Below are positions 45,401 through 56,363 of a stretch of 64,000 nt of DNA, in pieces. This DNA comes from Lysobacterales bacterium 15-68-25 (GTDB taxonomy: Bacteria; Pseudomonadota; Gammaproteobacteria; Xanthomonadales; Rhodanobacteraceae). A model generated the notes under the pieces. The model did no database searches, had not been told where the DNA came from, and was given only the letters and a program-made list of their open reading frames with translations. The DNA lies in the NCBI GenBank assembly GCA_002279065.1, contig NCKB01000006.1, positions 62,001 to 126,000 on the forward strand, given 5' to 3'. Both the position numbers and the translations under genes were made by a program. The stretch's first letter is position 1, and each line of letters opens with the position of its first letter.

Positions 45401-45959
45401 GATGGTGTTCGCTGGCATCGATGCTCCGCGTGCCGAACAGGATCGCGAACGTGGCCAGCAGCAACGCGCACCAGAGCGCGCTGTCGGTCGACGGGACGAT
45501 GGACATCGGTCCGCTGCCGGAGAGTACGTCCACCGACATGGCCATCGCCTTGAATTGAAGCGCGAGGTAAGGCACGACGGCGGTGACCGCGATCAACGCC
45601 ACCAGCGCGGCCAGGCCGTGCGATTTGCCGAAGCGTGCGCCGATGAAGTCGGCGATGGTGGTGATGTTGCGCTGGCCGGCGACGGTCACCAGCCGGCTCA
45701 TCAGGCCGAAACCGAACAGGAACAGCAACGCCGGGCCGAGGTAGATCGGCAGATAGGCCAGGCCGTCGCGGGCGGCCGTGCCGACCGCGCCGTAGAACGT
45801 CCATGAGGAACAGTAGACGGCGAGCGCCAGGCTATAGACCAGCGGGCGCAGGGAGGCTTTGCGCGGATACAGGGGATTGCGGTCGCCTTTCCAGGCAACC
45901 ACGAACAACAACCCCACGTAGAACGCCGCCACGATCAGCAGCAGCCAGCCTGAAATCAC
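42489..45959 (-). CDS. crbS: Symporter-domain hybrid histidine kinase, CrbS-like
   Basis: The 1156-residue protein starts at GTG 45959 with GAGGG 6 nt upstream. Residues 1 to about 490 are a sodium/solute-symporter (SSF) domain of about 13 helices. A PAS domain (TLENVSQGISVVDARMRLVTWNRR in character) and a coiled coil follow. The HisKA His802 is in AAASHDLLQPL, followed by a HATPase domain, and a C-terminal receiver has Asp1083 (LLADYHL). This domain order is that of CrbS/MxtR, which couple solute transport or sensing to acs control. It is convergent with crbR, 9 bp apart. Confidence 0.85.
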   Translation of the reverse strand: MISGWLLLIVAAFYVGLLFVVAWKGDRNPLYPRKASLRPLVYSLALAVYCSSWTFYGAVGTAARDGLAYLPIYLGPALLFLFGFGLMSRLVTVAGQRNITTIADFIGARFGKSHGLAALVALIAVTAVVPYLALQFKAMAMSVDVLSGSGPMSIVPSTDSALWCALLLATFAILFGTRSIDASEHHHGMMLAIALESVIKLVAFLALAAYALWRAPGWDALAALPPARFTQGQSPGFLAQTVLAFLAMFCLPRQFQIGVVECEDPRDLHRARWMFPLYMLLISIGVLPIVAAGMHLPAVRGGLADAWVLNLPLAHGDRGMALVAFLGGFSAATGMVIVATVALSTMISNDLVMPALLRIRRLRLEQRQDLSLLLLRIRRVAIIALSLLAYGYYRMVADNANLAATGLLAFAAVAQFAPAIIAALYWRGASQSGVAIGLLAGFATWFYTLLLPAIDRHATWLQEGPFGIAWLRPQALFQLSGWDPVMHSTFWSLLVNVGCLVFFSLRFRPTLAERIHAAMFVDPYIASSSNAGDWRGRVAVGDLMTIAGRIVGERSSQRAFAEYGLRQGKALEPNESADRALIQYTERLLAGAVGAASARRILMGALSGSGLDIAEAMALMDEASQELRFNRELLSTTLENVSQGISVVDARMRLVTWNRRYLELFDYPDGMVYIGVPVADLIRWNAEHGECGPGEVEEHVAKRIAHLRAGTPHLFQRVRPDGTVIEMRGRPLPGGGYVTTYTDVTAYKHAELALREANENLEQRVEQRTAELSEALDATARAQREAESAMVSKTRFLAAASHDLLQPLNAARLFTSALRQQPQLDDESRRLAERIDASFRAAEDLLDALLDVSRLDAGRYQPEFSDFALADLFDSLRAQFAVVAEQRGLRLRVVPTALSIRSDPQLLRRVLQNFLSNALRYTREGGVLLGARRVGDEVRIEVWDTGPGIAPEQRAHIFDEFQRLQRPSPWGEKGLGLGLSICDRIAAIMGHRLELHSREGHGSCFGCVVPRVAAVPRRPAVAPRLPTGEQLPLTVLCLDNDPTILDGMQALLRRWGVDCRLAEDVVQAEAELRRGRVDLLLADYHLADSTDGLQALNQLRMRLGSLPPVAMITADGSSELKQRARELGYPLLHKPVRPAALRALLGALVRRQASNG

Positions 45960-46037
45960 CGTCGGCCCTCGCCCGATGCTTGCGCGTCCATGCCTGGTTC
46001 TTGTGCTGTCCGCGCGCGGACCGGCACCATGCCGGGC

Positions 46038-46679
46038 ATGTCCGAGCATGTCCGGCCGCCGATCACCAAACTAGCAGAGCCCCTGGGCGATGACGAGATT
46101 CACGTCTGGTCCTGCGGCTATAGTCCGGCGACGGGGCGGGAGCCGTTGCGCCGGCTGCTCGCCCGGTATCTGGAGGTGAATCCGGAATCCATCCGATTGG
46201 GGAAGGAGTCGCACGGGCGGCCCGTGCTCGATGACCCCGGGCGGGGCGTGCTGCACTTCAACTGGACCCACAGCGGCGAGCGGGCACTGGTCGCGGTCGC
46301 ACGCGCGGTGCAACCGGGCATCGATCTTGAGCACCGGGCGCGGCGGCGGCGGGACGTGGTCGAGCTGGCCAGACGGTTCTTCCACCCTGTTGAAACGGCG
46401 GCGATCGAACGTCGCCAAGAAGCCGATCAGGCGCTGTGTTTCCTCCGGCTGTGGACGTGCAAGGAGGCACTGCTGAAGGCGCACGGTCGCGGCCTGGCCT
46501 TCGGCATGGACCGGGTGGCCGTATCGCTCGATCGCGGTTCCCCCGAATTGCTTGCCTTCGATGGCGAACCGCTGCCCGCCTGGCATCTGCAGGAGTTGAT
46601 CTGCGACGACGCGTGGGTCGCGGCGCTGGCTTGGCGGGGCCCGGGATTGAGGGTGCGCTGGTGCGGGGATTTCCGGTGA
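46038..46679 (+). CDS. 4'-phosphopantetheinyl transferase superfamily protein
   Basis: The product is about 213 residues, Sfp/Gsp type. Magnesium and CoA motifs are GIDLEH and [15 protein letters not shown], and [11 protein letters not shown] is the conserved first block. It transfers phosphopantetheine from CoA to carrier-protein domains. No polyketide or non-ribosomal peptide synthase is in the window, so it may serve fatty-acid or distant secondary-metabolite carriers. ATG 46029 or 46038 are both possible; neither has a good ribosome-binding site. It is divergent from crbS. Confidence 0.87.
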   Translation: MSEHVRPPITKLAEPLGDDEIHVWSCGYSPATGREPLRRLLARYLEVNPESIRLGKESHGRPVLDDPGRGVLHFNWTHSGERALVAVARAVQPGIDLEHRARRRRDVVELARRFFHPVETAAIERRQEADQALCFLRLWTCKEALLKAHGRGLAFGMDRVAVSLDRGSPELLAFDGEPLPAWHLQELICDDAWVAALAWRGPGLRVRWCGDFR

Positions 46680-46770
46680 TCCGGCGTCACGCAGTTGGCG
46701 TACTCTTGGCGTCCGCTCCGGTGCTTCCTGCCGTGCGCGGCTTCCCTTCGCTGCGGTGATGCCGACCTAC

Positions 46771-47514
46771 ATGACCCTGCTGAGCGTCAATCTCAACAAG
46801 ATCGCCGTGCTGCGGAACTCGCGCGGCGGCGACGAACCCTCACTCGCCCGCGCGGCACAGACCTGCATCGAGGCCGGCTGCGGCGGTATCACGGTGCACC
46901 CTCGCCCGGACCAGCGACACATACGGCCCGACGACGTGCGCATGCTCGCGCAGCTCTTGCGGGGGCGGGTCGAATACAACATCGAGGGCAATCCGTTCGC
47001 CGACGCGCGCGGCAGCTACCCCGGCCTGCTCGCGCTGGCACGCGAGGTGCGGCCGACCCAGATCACCCTGGTGCCGGACAGCGACGGCCAGATCACCTCG
47101 GACCATGGTTTCGATCTGGCGCACGACGCCGAACGGCTGGCGCCGGTGGTGGCGGCCTTCCGCGAACTGGGCTGCCGGGTGAGCCTGTTCGTGGACGCCG
47201 GCACGACGAATTTCGAACCGGCCGTGCGCATTGGCGCGCAACGGGTGGAGATCTACACCGGCCCCTACGCTGCCGCGTTCGCCGAGGGCCGCGTCGGCGA
47301 CGCGCTGGCGGCCTGCGTGGAGACGGCGCGAAGGGCGCAGCAGGCTGGACTGGCGGTCAATGCCGGGCACGATCTCAGCCAGGCGAACCTCGGTACTTTC
47401 AAGGCGGCGATCCCCGGCCTGGCCGAGGTCTCCATCGGCCACGCCCTCATCGGCGAAGCACTCTACGAGGGGCTGGCGACCACCGTTCGCCGCTACCTGC
47501 AGATCCTCGATTAG
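46771..47514 (+). CDS. pdxJ: Pyridoxine 5'-phosphate synthase
   Basis: The 247-residue TIM barrel condenses 1-deoxyxylulose-5-phosphate with aminoacetone phosphate to form pyridoxine phosphate. Characteristic blocks are [44 protein letters not shown] and [12 protein letters not shown]. The start ATG 46771 matches family N-termini; an in-frame ATG at 46759 is an alternative. It converges on the exbD genes across a terminator. The pdxJ/tonB-exb neighbourhood is familiar from Xanthomonas. Confidence 0.95.
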   Translation: MTLLSVNLNKIAVLRNSRGGDEPSLARAAQTCIEAGCGGITVHPRPDQRHIRPDDVRMLAQLLRGRVEYNIEGNPFADARGSYPGLLALAREVRPTQITLVPDSDGQITSDHGFDLAHDAERLAPVVAAFRELGCRVSLFVDAGTTNFEPAVRIGAQRVEIYTGPYAAAFAEGRVGDALAACVETARRAQQAGLAVNAGHDLSQANLGTFKAAIPGLAEVSIGHALIGEALYEGLATTVRRYLQILD

Positions 47515-47538
47515 GCACAGGGGTCAAGGGGTATCCCG

Positions 47539-47572
47539 AAAAAGGAAACCCCTGCGCCAGGCAGGGGTTTCC
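47539..47572 (-). terminator. Terminator of the tonB-exb operon
   Basis: A 12-bp perfect stem (GGAAACCCCTGC / GCAGGGGTTTCC, 5-nt loop) is followed on the minus strand by five T residues. It lies 27 bp after the second exbD stop and may also act on pdxJ in the other direction. Confidence 0.88.
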
Positions 47573-47598
47573 GGTCACGCTTGGGATCCGGGCAGGGT

Positions 47599-48003
47599 TT
47601 ACTGCTCGGTGAAGCCGATCTTGGTCAGACCGTAACCCTTCGCATCGGCCAGGGCGCGCGCGAGGTACTCGTACGCCACGGCGTCGTCCGCGTTGATCTG
47701 GATTTCCGGCTGATTGGTCTGCTGCGCGATCACCGCCATCTGGGCCTTCATGCCGGCTTCGTCGATCGGCACGTCGTTCCAGTAGTACGCGCCCGACGCG
47801 TCGATCTTCAGGCGGATCGGATCTAGCGGATTGACCGGCGGCGGCGAGTTGGGGGTCGGTTGCGGCAGGTCAATCCTCACGTCGTGCGTCACGATCGGCG
47901 CGGTGAGCATGAAGATGATCAGCAACACCAGCATCACGTCGACGAGGGGCGTGACGTTGATGTCCGCCATCGGCCCCTGGCCGCTTCCCATACTGAAAGC
48001 CAT
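47599..48003 (-). CDS. exbD2: ExbD-family biopolymer transport protein (second copy)
   Basis: The 134-residue protein has a short cytoplasmic head, one membrane helix carrying the functional Asp (INVTPLVDVMLVLLIIFM) and a periplasmic domain. It is 5 bp downstream of the first exbD copy. In Xanthomonas the second ExbD is not required for iron uptake but is linked to host interaction; its role here is inferred by synteny. It is Pro-rich just after the membrane (QPTPNSPPPVNPLDP). Confidence 0.92.
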   Translation of the reverse strand: MAFSMGSGQGPMADINVTPLVDVMLVLLIIFMLTAPIVTHDVRIDLPQPTPNSPPPVNPLDPIRLKIDASGAYYWNDVPIDEAGMKAQMAVIAQQTNQPEIQINADDAVAYEYLARALADAKGYGLTKIGFTEQ

Positions 48004-48008
48004 GGTCG

Positions 48009-48419
48009 TTACTCCTTCGCCGTCGTGATGAAGTCGACGTGGACCATGCCCTGGTCCTTCGCGTCGGAGAGGATCTTCTTCACGATCTTATACGTGGTCT
48101 GCTTGTCGGCACGGATCTGCAGTTCCGGCTGAGGCGACTTGGCTGCCGCGACGGCCAGGGCCGCCTTCAGCTGGTTCTCGTCGACCTCGCGGTCATTCAG
48201 ATACATGGTTCCATCCGACTGCACGGCCAGGTCCATCGGCTCGATGTGCTTGCTGTCAGCCTTGACCGGGGTCGCCGTGGGTAGCTTGACGGTGATCCTG
48301 TGGCTGGCCAGCGGTGCCGTGATCATGAAGATAATCAGCAGCACCAGCATCACGTCCACGAGGGGCGTGACGTTGATTTCCGACATCGGACCGCCGGAAT
48401 TTCCGGTGCTCATCGCCAT
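48009..48419 (-). CDS. exbD1: ExbD biopolymer transport protein (first copy)
   Basis: The 136-residue protein has the same membrane motif as its neighbour (INVTPLVDVMLVLLIIFM with the proton-carrying Asp) and a periplasmic domain ending in VHVDFITTAKE. With ExbB it forms the proton-driven motor that energises TonB. It lies 11 bp after exbB. Confidence 0.93.
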   Translation of the reverse strand: MAMSTGNSGGPMSEINVTPLVDVMLVLLIIFMITAPLASHRITVKLPTATPVKADSKHIEPMDLAVQSDGTMYLNDREVDENQLKAALAVAAAKSPQPELQIRADKQTTYKIVKKILSDAKDQGMVHVDFITTAKE

Positions 48420-48430
48420 GGGTCAGGCCC

Positions 48431-49165
48431 TCACTTGCCTTCGACGCGGGCGCCAGTGGCGAAGAAGTCGTGCAGGTCGTGCGCGAACTCGTCGAACTGC
48501 GCGTAGGTCAGACGGTTGGAGCGGTTGAAGAAGTTGTAGGCGAGCACCGCCGGGATCGCGGTGAACAGACCGATCGCGGTCATGATCAGCGCCTCACCCA
48601 CCGGGCCGGCCACAGCGGTCATCGACGCGTTGCCGGCAGCAGCAATGCCGATCAGCGCGTTGTAGATGCCCCACACGGTACCGAGCAGACCGACGAACGG
48701 AGCGGACGAACCGACCGTTGCCAGCAGGGTCAGGCCGCCTTCCAGACGCAGGCTCTCGCGGGCCACGGCCTGGCGCAGTGCGCGGTCGATGAACTCCGAA
48801 CGGCTCAGGGTCTGTGCAAGACCGTTGCCGCCGGCGGCGGCTTGCTGGTGGTGCGCCACGGCCGAGGCCGCGTCCAGCGCGATCTTGGAGAACGGCTCGC
48901 TCTTCGGCTGGGCCTCGAGCTCGCGGATGGCTTCCTGGGTGGAACTGGTGTTCCAGAAGCCGTCGATCACCTTGTCGGCGCGCGAACGCACCATGGCGTT
49001 GCGGATCGAGTTGGCGACGATGAAGTACCACGACGACACCGACATGATCACGAGCGTGACGAGCACGATCCAGCCGATCGCGTCCATGTGGTGGACAAGG
49101 TCACTGAAGCCCATCTGCTTCATGGCTTCAGAGTTGGACAGTGGTGCAGAGGTCTCTTGGAACAT
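48431..49165 (-). CDS. exbB: ExbB biopolymer transport protein (MotA/TolQ/ExbB channel)
   Basis: The 244-residue protein has a first membrane helix at about 28-50, a cytoplasmic loop, and paired helices (GGLTLLATVGSSAPFVGLLGTVWGIYNAL and GEALIMTAIGLFTAIPAVLAYNFF in character) bearing the polar Thr/Glu residues of the family. It is the pentameric core of the TonB motor, placed between tonB and the exbD genes. Confidence 0.95.
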   Translation of the reverse strand: MFQETSAPLSNSEAMKQMGFSDLVHHMDAIGWIVLVTLVIMSVSSWYFIVANSIRNAMVRSRADKVIDGFWNTSSTQEAIRELEAQPKSEPFSKIALDAASAVAHHQQAAAGGNGLAQTLSRSEFIDRALRQAVARESLRLEGGLTLLATVGSSAPFVGLLGTVWGIYNALIGIAAAGNASMTAVAGPVGEALIMTAIGLFTAIPAVLAYNFFNRSNRLTYAQFDEFAHDLHDFFATGARVEGK

Positions 49166-49212
49166 AACGCTACCCTTGGGAAGTCAAGCGTGAACTGTAA
49201 CTGTAATGGGGA

Positions 49213-49872
49213 TTACAGCTGATTGAGGTTGAAATTGACCGGGACACGGGCGTAACCCTCAACCTTCTGACCGTTGCGGATCGTGGGGTTGAAGCGCCAG
49301 TGGCGTGCAGCTTCGATGGCGGCGCGGTCCAGCTCGCGGTAACCACTCGAGACGTCCACCTTGACGTCCTTCACCGAGCCATCGACACCAACCAGGATCA
49401 GCAGCGTCACCGTACCTTCGTGACGCTGGCGGATGGCCTGCGGCGGGTAGCGCGGCTGCAAACGGCTGTTGTAGCTCAGATCCTGGCTCGCCGTGATATC
49501 CGACGGCGGCGCAGGCGGAGCCGGCGGCGCAGGCGGAACGGGCGGTGCAGGGTTGTTCGTCGCTTCGTCCACCGGCGGCGGCGGAGCCGGCGGCGGCGGA
49601 GTCGGCGGCGGCTGCACCTGCTTGATGATTTTCGGCGGCGGCTGCTTCGGCGGCTCCGGCGGCGGCGGCGGCGGGGGCGGCGGCGGCGGCGGGGGCTCGA
49701 TGAAGTTGACCTGGACGACCTTATCCTTCTCTTTCTGAGCCTGCTTCGGCGGAGCCATCGGCGCCACCAGCATCAGGAACGCGAAGGAATGCAGCGCGAT
49801 GGCGGCTGCCAACGCCCAGGTGCGCCTCCAATTGAACGACTTATTGTCGATTTCGTGGTTGCTTGAGGCCAT
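49213..49872 (-). CDS. tonB: TonB energy-transducing protein
   Basis: The 219-residue protein has an N-terminal membrane anchor (about 17-38, with the His of ALHSFAF). A very Pro-rich periplasmic spacer includes a run of about 13 Pro residues. The C-terminal TonB domain (RYPPQAIRQRHEGTVTLLILVGVDG; SSGYRELDRAAIEAARHWRF) contacts receptors such as the one at 6.8-9.2 kb. It is the first gene of tonB-exbB-exbD1-exbD2. I saw no clear Fur box upstream. Confidence 0.95.
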   Translation of the reverse strand: MASSNHEIDNKSFNWRRTWALAAAIALHSFAFLMLVAPMAPPKQAQKEKDKVVQVNFIEPPPPPPPPPPPPPEPPKQPPPKIIKQVQPPPTPPPPAPPPPVDEATNNPAPPVPPAPPAPPAPPSDITASQDLSYNSRLQPRYPPQAIRQRHEGTVTLLILVGVDGSVKDVKVDVSSGYRELDRAAIEAARHWRFNPTIRNGQKVEGYARVPVNFNLNQL

Positions 49873-50074
49873 CTGTCACTATCTTGGAGCTAGTCGATCG
49901 GTGGGCGTTTGCCGCAGCGCTGAAGCGGCGTCTCATGCCTGGACAAGGCAATGAAACGCGGGAACTTTTCGCGCGCGGAAAGATTTCAACGGTACATCAG
50001 CACAAGGCGTTTGTATAGCTCCCGGGCACGGGTTTTGGACGTCTATTTGTGCCCGGGGAACAAGGTCTTGGCGG

Positions 50075-51364
50075 TTACTTGCCGGCTCCTGCCTTCCGCA
50101 ACCAGTCCTTGGCTTTCGCCGCGGTTTCCGGATCCTGTGCGGCCTTCTTCATCGCCGCGATCGCGCCAGCCTTGTTCTTCAGGCCACGCTCTGCCTCGGC
50201 CAACAGCATGTAGGCCGAGCCCTGATGCTTCACGCCCTTGGCGATACCCTGCTCGATGAGCGAGACCGCTTCGCGGTTCTTGTTCTCCATCACCAGGATC
50301 TGGCCCGCGCGGACGGCTGCCTCGCCATCGGTCGCCATCGGGATGGCCTTCTTGTAGGCCTCCACGGCATCGCCTTCCTTGCCAGCGATGTAGTTGGCAT
50401 CGCCGAGAAGCTTGTAGCTGTCGTAGGTGCTTGCGACGATCCCGCTGGCCATGCCGTCCTTCAGCGTCTGTGCGGCTTTGAGCGCATTCGGCTTGGGGTC
50501 GTTCTGGTTCTGGCCAGTCACCAGGTAGAGCTTTGCAAGATTCACGTAGTCCTTGTCGGACTTCAGGGCGCCACTCGCCTTGGCTTTTTCCATCAGCTTG
50601 ATCGCTTCAGGGTATTTCTGCGCCTGCATGAGCACGGCCACGGCGTTGTTGAGCGCAGTGGTGTCGTTGGGATTGGCCTCGAACTGCTGCTCCGCGAGCT
50701 GGGCGGCCTGGTCCGTCTGGCCGGACTCGGCATAGCTGGCCATGAGAATCTGGTTCCAGCTGCTCTGCGGCTTGGTGCTCATGGCCATCGCCTGCTTCAT
50801 GGCGGCGATCGCTTCCGGATACTTGCCGAGACGGTAATAGGCGTTGCCTTCGAGCGCGTGCGACTCCGCAGTGTCCTTCTTGCCTTCGGCGCGCCACTTG
50901 GCGAGCGTGTCGAGCGCCGGCTGGTATTGCTCGTCGGCAAGCTGGAACTGGGCCAGCTCGTACTCGAGCTGGAAGTACGTGTCGTTCGGCATCACGCCGT
51001 TGGCCAGCGCCTGCGTCAGCAGAGAGATCGCGCCTTTCAGGTCGCCGGCGTTGTACTTCAGACTGGCCAGACCCTGCAGGGCCAGCGCCTGGGCATATTT
51101 GCTCTTGCTCTTTTCAAGGATCGGCTGAAGCACCGACTCGGCCTTGGCCGCATCGCCCGCATTCACCGCATCGAGGCCTTCGTTGAGCGCCTTCTGATCC
51201 TTGGAGCTGGTCAGGTCGAGCTTCGGCTCCTTGCGGGTCGCGTTGGGGTACAACGCTTCTTTTTTGTCCTTGTCCGCATGGGCGGCATGAGCCACCGGCG
51301 CGGCGATGATCGTCAAGGCAAGGGTCGCACCTGCCAGCAACTTGAACAGGGGGGCATGCTTCAT
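50075..51364 (-). CDS. Exported tetratricopeptide-repeat protein
   Basis: The 429-residue protein has a signal peptide ending AHAA and a chain of TPR helices across about 55-420 (for example the repeats around SLKYNAGDLKGAISLLTQAL and AYYRLGKYPEAIAAMKQAM). It lies upstream of tonB on the same strand with a 202-bp gap. TPR proteins are reported next to tonB-exb loci in other bacteria and help TonB function, so an accessory role is possible. A 9-bp CCCGGGCAC hairpin with a long loop (50021-50057) lies in the gap to tonB. Confidence 0.82.
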   Translation of the reverse strand: MKHAPLFKLLAGATLALTIIAAPVAHAAHADKDKKEALYPNATRKEPKLDLTSSKDQKALNEGLDAVNAGDAAKAESVLQPILEKSKSKYAQALALQGLASLKYNAGDLKGAISLLTQALANGVMPNDTYFQLEYELAQFQLADEQYQPALDTLAKWRAEGKKDTAESHALEGNAYYRLGKYPEAIAAMKQAMAMSTKPQSSWNQILMASYAESGQTDQAAQLAEQQFEANPNDTTALNNAVAVLMQAQKYPEAIKLMEKAKASGALKSDKDYVNLAKLYLVTGQNQNDPKPNALKAAQTLKDGMASGIVASTYDSYKLLGDANYIAGKEGDAVEAYKKAIPMATDGEAAVRAGQILVMENKNREAVSLIEQGIAKGVKHQGSAYMLLAEAERGLKNKAGAIAAMKKAAQDPETAAKAKDWLRKAGAGK

Positions 51365-51596
51365 GGCTGTCCTCATGTCGGGATTACGCACAGAAGGGCG
51401 TAAGGGGATTCCCAAGACTAACGGCACATGCAATCGATAACAAGTCGCGGCGCCGCATCAGGACTTTATAAAAATCAAACATTTAGCATGCGGCCGCGTA
51501 TGCTGGTGCGTGCGATACGCAACGAACGCCCCCGGCGATGCCATCCGAGATGGTGCGCACCGCCGGGATCGGGTCGGATTCCCTGCGACGACGCCG

Positions 51597-54080
<2,484 letters not shown>

Positions 54081-54092
54081 TCAACCTTCCGA

Positions 54093-55166
54093 TTATAGCA
54101 GGGGCGCTATTGCGCCCTGTTCCACGTGGAACACGAGAGCGCCAGGACCAAGGCTGGGCGGCAGGTCGGTACCGCTGACCAGCACCTGTGCCTCCGCAGA
54201 GCGCAGTCTTTCGATGAGGGCTGCCTGATGTGCTCCATCGAGCTCGGAGGCGAGGTCGTCAATGCAGACGATCGGCCACTCCCCTCGCCGATCGGCAAAG
54301 AGCTCGGCCTGGGACAACAAGCATGCCAGTGCGGTGAGCTTCTCCTGACCGCGTGACAGGTGCTCACGCAGAGGCGCGTGTTCAAACGCGATCTGCCAAT
54401 CCGCACGATGAGGACCCGCAGTCGTGTGACCCTTGAACAGATCCCTCTCTCGCTGCGCGGCAAGTTGCTCGCCCAACGTTCCTTGCTCCGACCAACCCGG
54501 CCGGTATTTCAGGGAGACCTCGCCCAGCTCCGGCAGCAATGCGTGAGCAGTTTTGGACAACAACGGCTTCAACAGCGCGAGATATGCGCGACGCAGCTCA
54601 TCGATCCTGGCCGCGCTCTCGTCGAGCTCGCGCTCCCAGGGCTCGAATAGCCCGCCATCCGACTGCCTGGCGCGGAGCAGGCTGTTCCTCTGTTTCAGCG
54701 CACGCTGATATCGACGCCACAGCGCGAGGAATGCCTGTTCCACGTGGAACACTCCCCAATCGAGAAACCGTCTGCGTTCCTCGGCACCGCCGGAGATCAG
54801 CGCGTGCGACCCGGGGTCGAAACTGACCACTGCACACCGACCGAGCAACTCCGTGACGGAACACGTCTCGAAGTTCAACCGCGCCTGCCAGTTCGGACCC
54901 TCCTTGCCCATGCCGAGCCGATCGAGCTGACCTCCGTCATGGAGCACCTCGGCAAAAATCCCCAGGGAACGTTCTCCCCTTCGGATGAGCGCTTCACGGG
55001 AACCGCTGCGAAACGATCGTCCATGGGAAAGGACGAACGTTGCTTCAAGCAGGCTGGTCTTGCCGGCTCCATTCGGGCCGATGAACGCATTGAGCCCGGG
55101 CGACAGCTCGAGAGACACGTCCTCCAGGCAGCGAAGCGAGTTGACCTTCAGCTTCACCAGGCGCAT
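54093..55166 (-). CDS. recF: DNA replication/repair protein RecF
   Basis: The 357-residue SMC-like ATPase loads RecA at gaps with RecO and RecR. Walker A is FIGPNGAGKTSLLEA, the signature region is HLSRGQEKLTALA and Walker B is IVCIDDLASELD. ATG 55166 is preferred (GGGA upstream) over 55178. The peptide FHVEQ occurs twice, in the middle and near the C-terminus, because each copy is encoded by a perfect parS-type palindrome. Confidence 0.95.
   Translation of the reverse strand: MRLVKLKVNSLRCLEDVSLELSPGLNAFIGPNGAGKTSLLEATFVLSHGRSFRSGSREALIRRGERSLGIFAEVLHDGGQLDRLGMGKEGPNWQARLNFETCSVTELLGRCAVVSFDPGSHALISGGAEERRRFLDWGVFHVEQAFLALWRRYQRALKQRNSLLRARQSDGGLFEPWERELDESAARIDELRRAYLALLKPLLSKTAHALLPELGEVSLKYRPGWSEQGTLGEQLAAQRERDLFKGHTTAGPHRADWQIAFEHAPLREHLSRGQEKLTALACLLSQAELFADRRGEWPIVCIDDLASELDGAHQAALIERLRSAEAQVLVSGTDLPPSLGPGALVFHVEQGAIAPLL
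54118..54133. other. parS centromere-like site 1
   Basis: The perfect 16-bp palindrome TGTTCCACGTGGAACA fits the conserved ParB-binding parS form TGTTNCACGTGNAACA. It lies in the last codons of recF. Confidence 0.88.
54736..54751. other. parS centromere-like site 2
   Basis: This is an exact second copy of the 16-bp palindrome, 618 bp from the first, in the middle of recF. Two identical copies within one gene near the origin make chance unlikely. Confidence 0.88.
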
Positions 55167-55184
55167 GGCACGTCCCATAACGAA

Positions 55185-55219
55185 GAACGCCGGAGCGTCT
55201 TGTGACGGCTCCGGCGTTC
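55185..55219 (-). promoter_or_regulatory. Hairpin between dnaN and recF
   Basis: GAACGCCGGAGC and GCTCCGGCGTTC form a 12-bp perfect stem with an 11-nt loop, about 20 bp before the recF start and 44 bp past the dnaN stop. Only a few T residues follow. It could attenuate read-through from dnaN into recF or protect the dnaN message. Confidence 0.5.
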
Positions 55220-55262
55220 GCAGGCAAAGCGGGTCAAACGCCTCTGATTCACGCGATCGGAA

Positions 55263-56363
55263 TCAGAGACGAAGCGGCATGATCACGTGACGAGACTGGT
55301 CGCTGTCGCCCTCCTGCACCAGACAGCTCGACTGCGCATCGCGCAGGTTGAGCCTGGCCTTGTCGCCCCGCAGAGCTGCCAGTGCATCCAGCAGGTAGCC
55401 GACATTGAAGCCAACTGCCAGATCCGACACCACCGTGTCGGCCTCGACCTCCTCGACCGCCTCCTCCTGCTCCGGGTTGTGCGCCACGATGCGCAGCTTG
55501 CCGGGGGAAAGCTCGAGCTTGACGCCCCGATACTTTTCGTTCGAGAGGATCGCCGCACGTTGCAGCGCTCCGCGCAGCACCTCGCGGTCCAGCGTGGCGC
55601 GCTTGTCCGCACCCAGTGGAATCACCGCCTCGTAGTCCGGGAACCGCCCGTCGATCAGCTTGGAGGTAAACACCACGTCGCCCCGGCGTACGCGCAGGTG
55701 GTTGCGTCCGAAATCCAGCTCCACCGTGCCATCGCCGTTCTCGAACAGCCCGATCAGCTCGTTCACGCCCTTGCGCGGAATGATGATCTGGCGGCGCGCC
55801 GACACCGAACTCTCCAGCTGGGTTTCTTTCAGAGCCAGGCGGTGTCCGTCGGTGGCTACGCAGCGCAGGGTGTGCTCCTGCAGGTCCAGCAACATACCGT
55901 TGAGGTAATAGCGCACGTCCTGGTTGGCCATCGCGAACGCGGTGCGCTCCATCAGGTCCTTGAGGACCTCCTCCGGCAGGCTGACCTTCTCGACCAACTC
56001 GATCTCGTCGATCGTCGGGAACTCCCCGGCCGGCAACGTCGCCAGGGTGAAACGACTACGCCCAGCGTTCAGCGCTACCCGGTCGCCATTGAGCTTCAGG
56101 TCGATCTGCGCCCCGTCCGGCAACGCTCGAACGATATCGAACAGCTTGCGCGCCGGAATCGTGGTCTCTCCATCGGCCGATTTCTCGGCTGCCGTCGTTG
56201 CGACCATCTCGACCTCCAGGTCGGTACCGGTCAGCGACAACCGTCCATCCGAAACCCGCACCAGCAGGTTGGCCAGCACAGGCAGGGTCTGTCGCCGTTC
56301 GACGACCCCGACTACCTGCTGGAGCGGCTTGAGCAGAGCTTCTCTTTGGATGCTGAATTGCAT
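55263..56363 (-). CDS. dnaN: DNA polymerase III beta subunit (sliding clamp)
   Basis: The 366-residue protein has three repeated clamp domains. It starts MQFSIQREALLKPLQ and ends in the conserved clamp tail (HVIMPLRL) that lines the protein-binding pocket. The clamp tethers polymerase III and regulates DnaA through Hda. It lies downstream of dnaA across the 254-bp candidate origin and upstream of recF. Confidence 0.98.
   Translation of the reverse strand: MQFSIQREALLKPLQQVVGVVERRQTLPVLANLLVRVSDGRLSLTGTDLEVEMVATTAAEKSADGETTIPARKLFDIVRALPDGAQIDLKLNGDRVALNAGRSRFTLATLPAGEFPTIDEIELVEKVSLPEEVLKDLMERTAFAMANQDVRYYLNGMLLDLQEHTLRCVATDGHRLALKETQLESSVSARRQIIIPRKGVNELIGLFENGDGTVELDFGRNHLRVRRGDVVFTSKLIDGRFPDYEAVIPLGADKRATLDREVLRGALQRAAILSNEKYRGVKLELSPGKLRIVAHNPEQEEAVEEVEADTVVSDLAVGFNVGYLLDALAALRGDKARLNLRDAQSSCLVQEGDSDQSRHVIMPLRL

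Noticed and set aside
42561-45806. 1081-codon open frame antisense to the symporter-domain kinase
   Set aside because: It is a Gln/His/Arg-rich shadow of a clearly functional kinase gene, with no signal or motif of its own.
49493-49738. Gly-rich collagen-like frame
   Set aside because: It is the reverse complement of the Pro-rich spacer of tonB.
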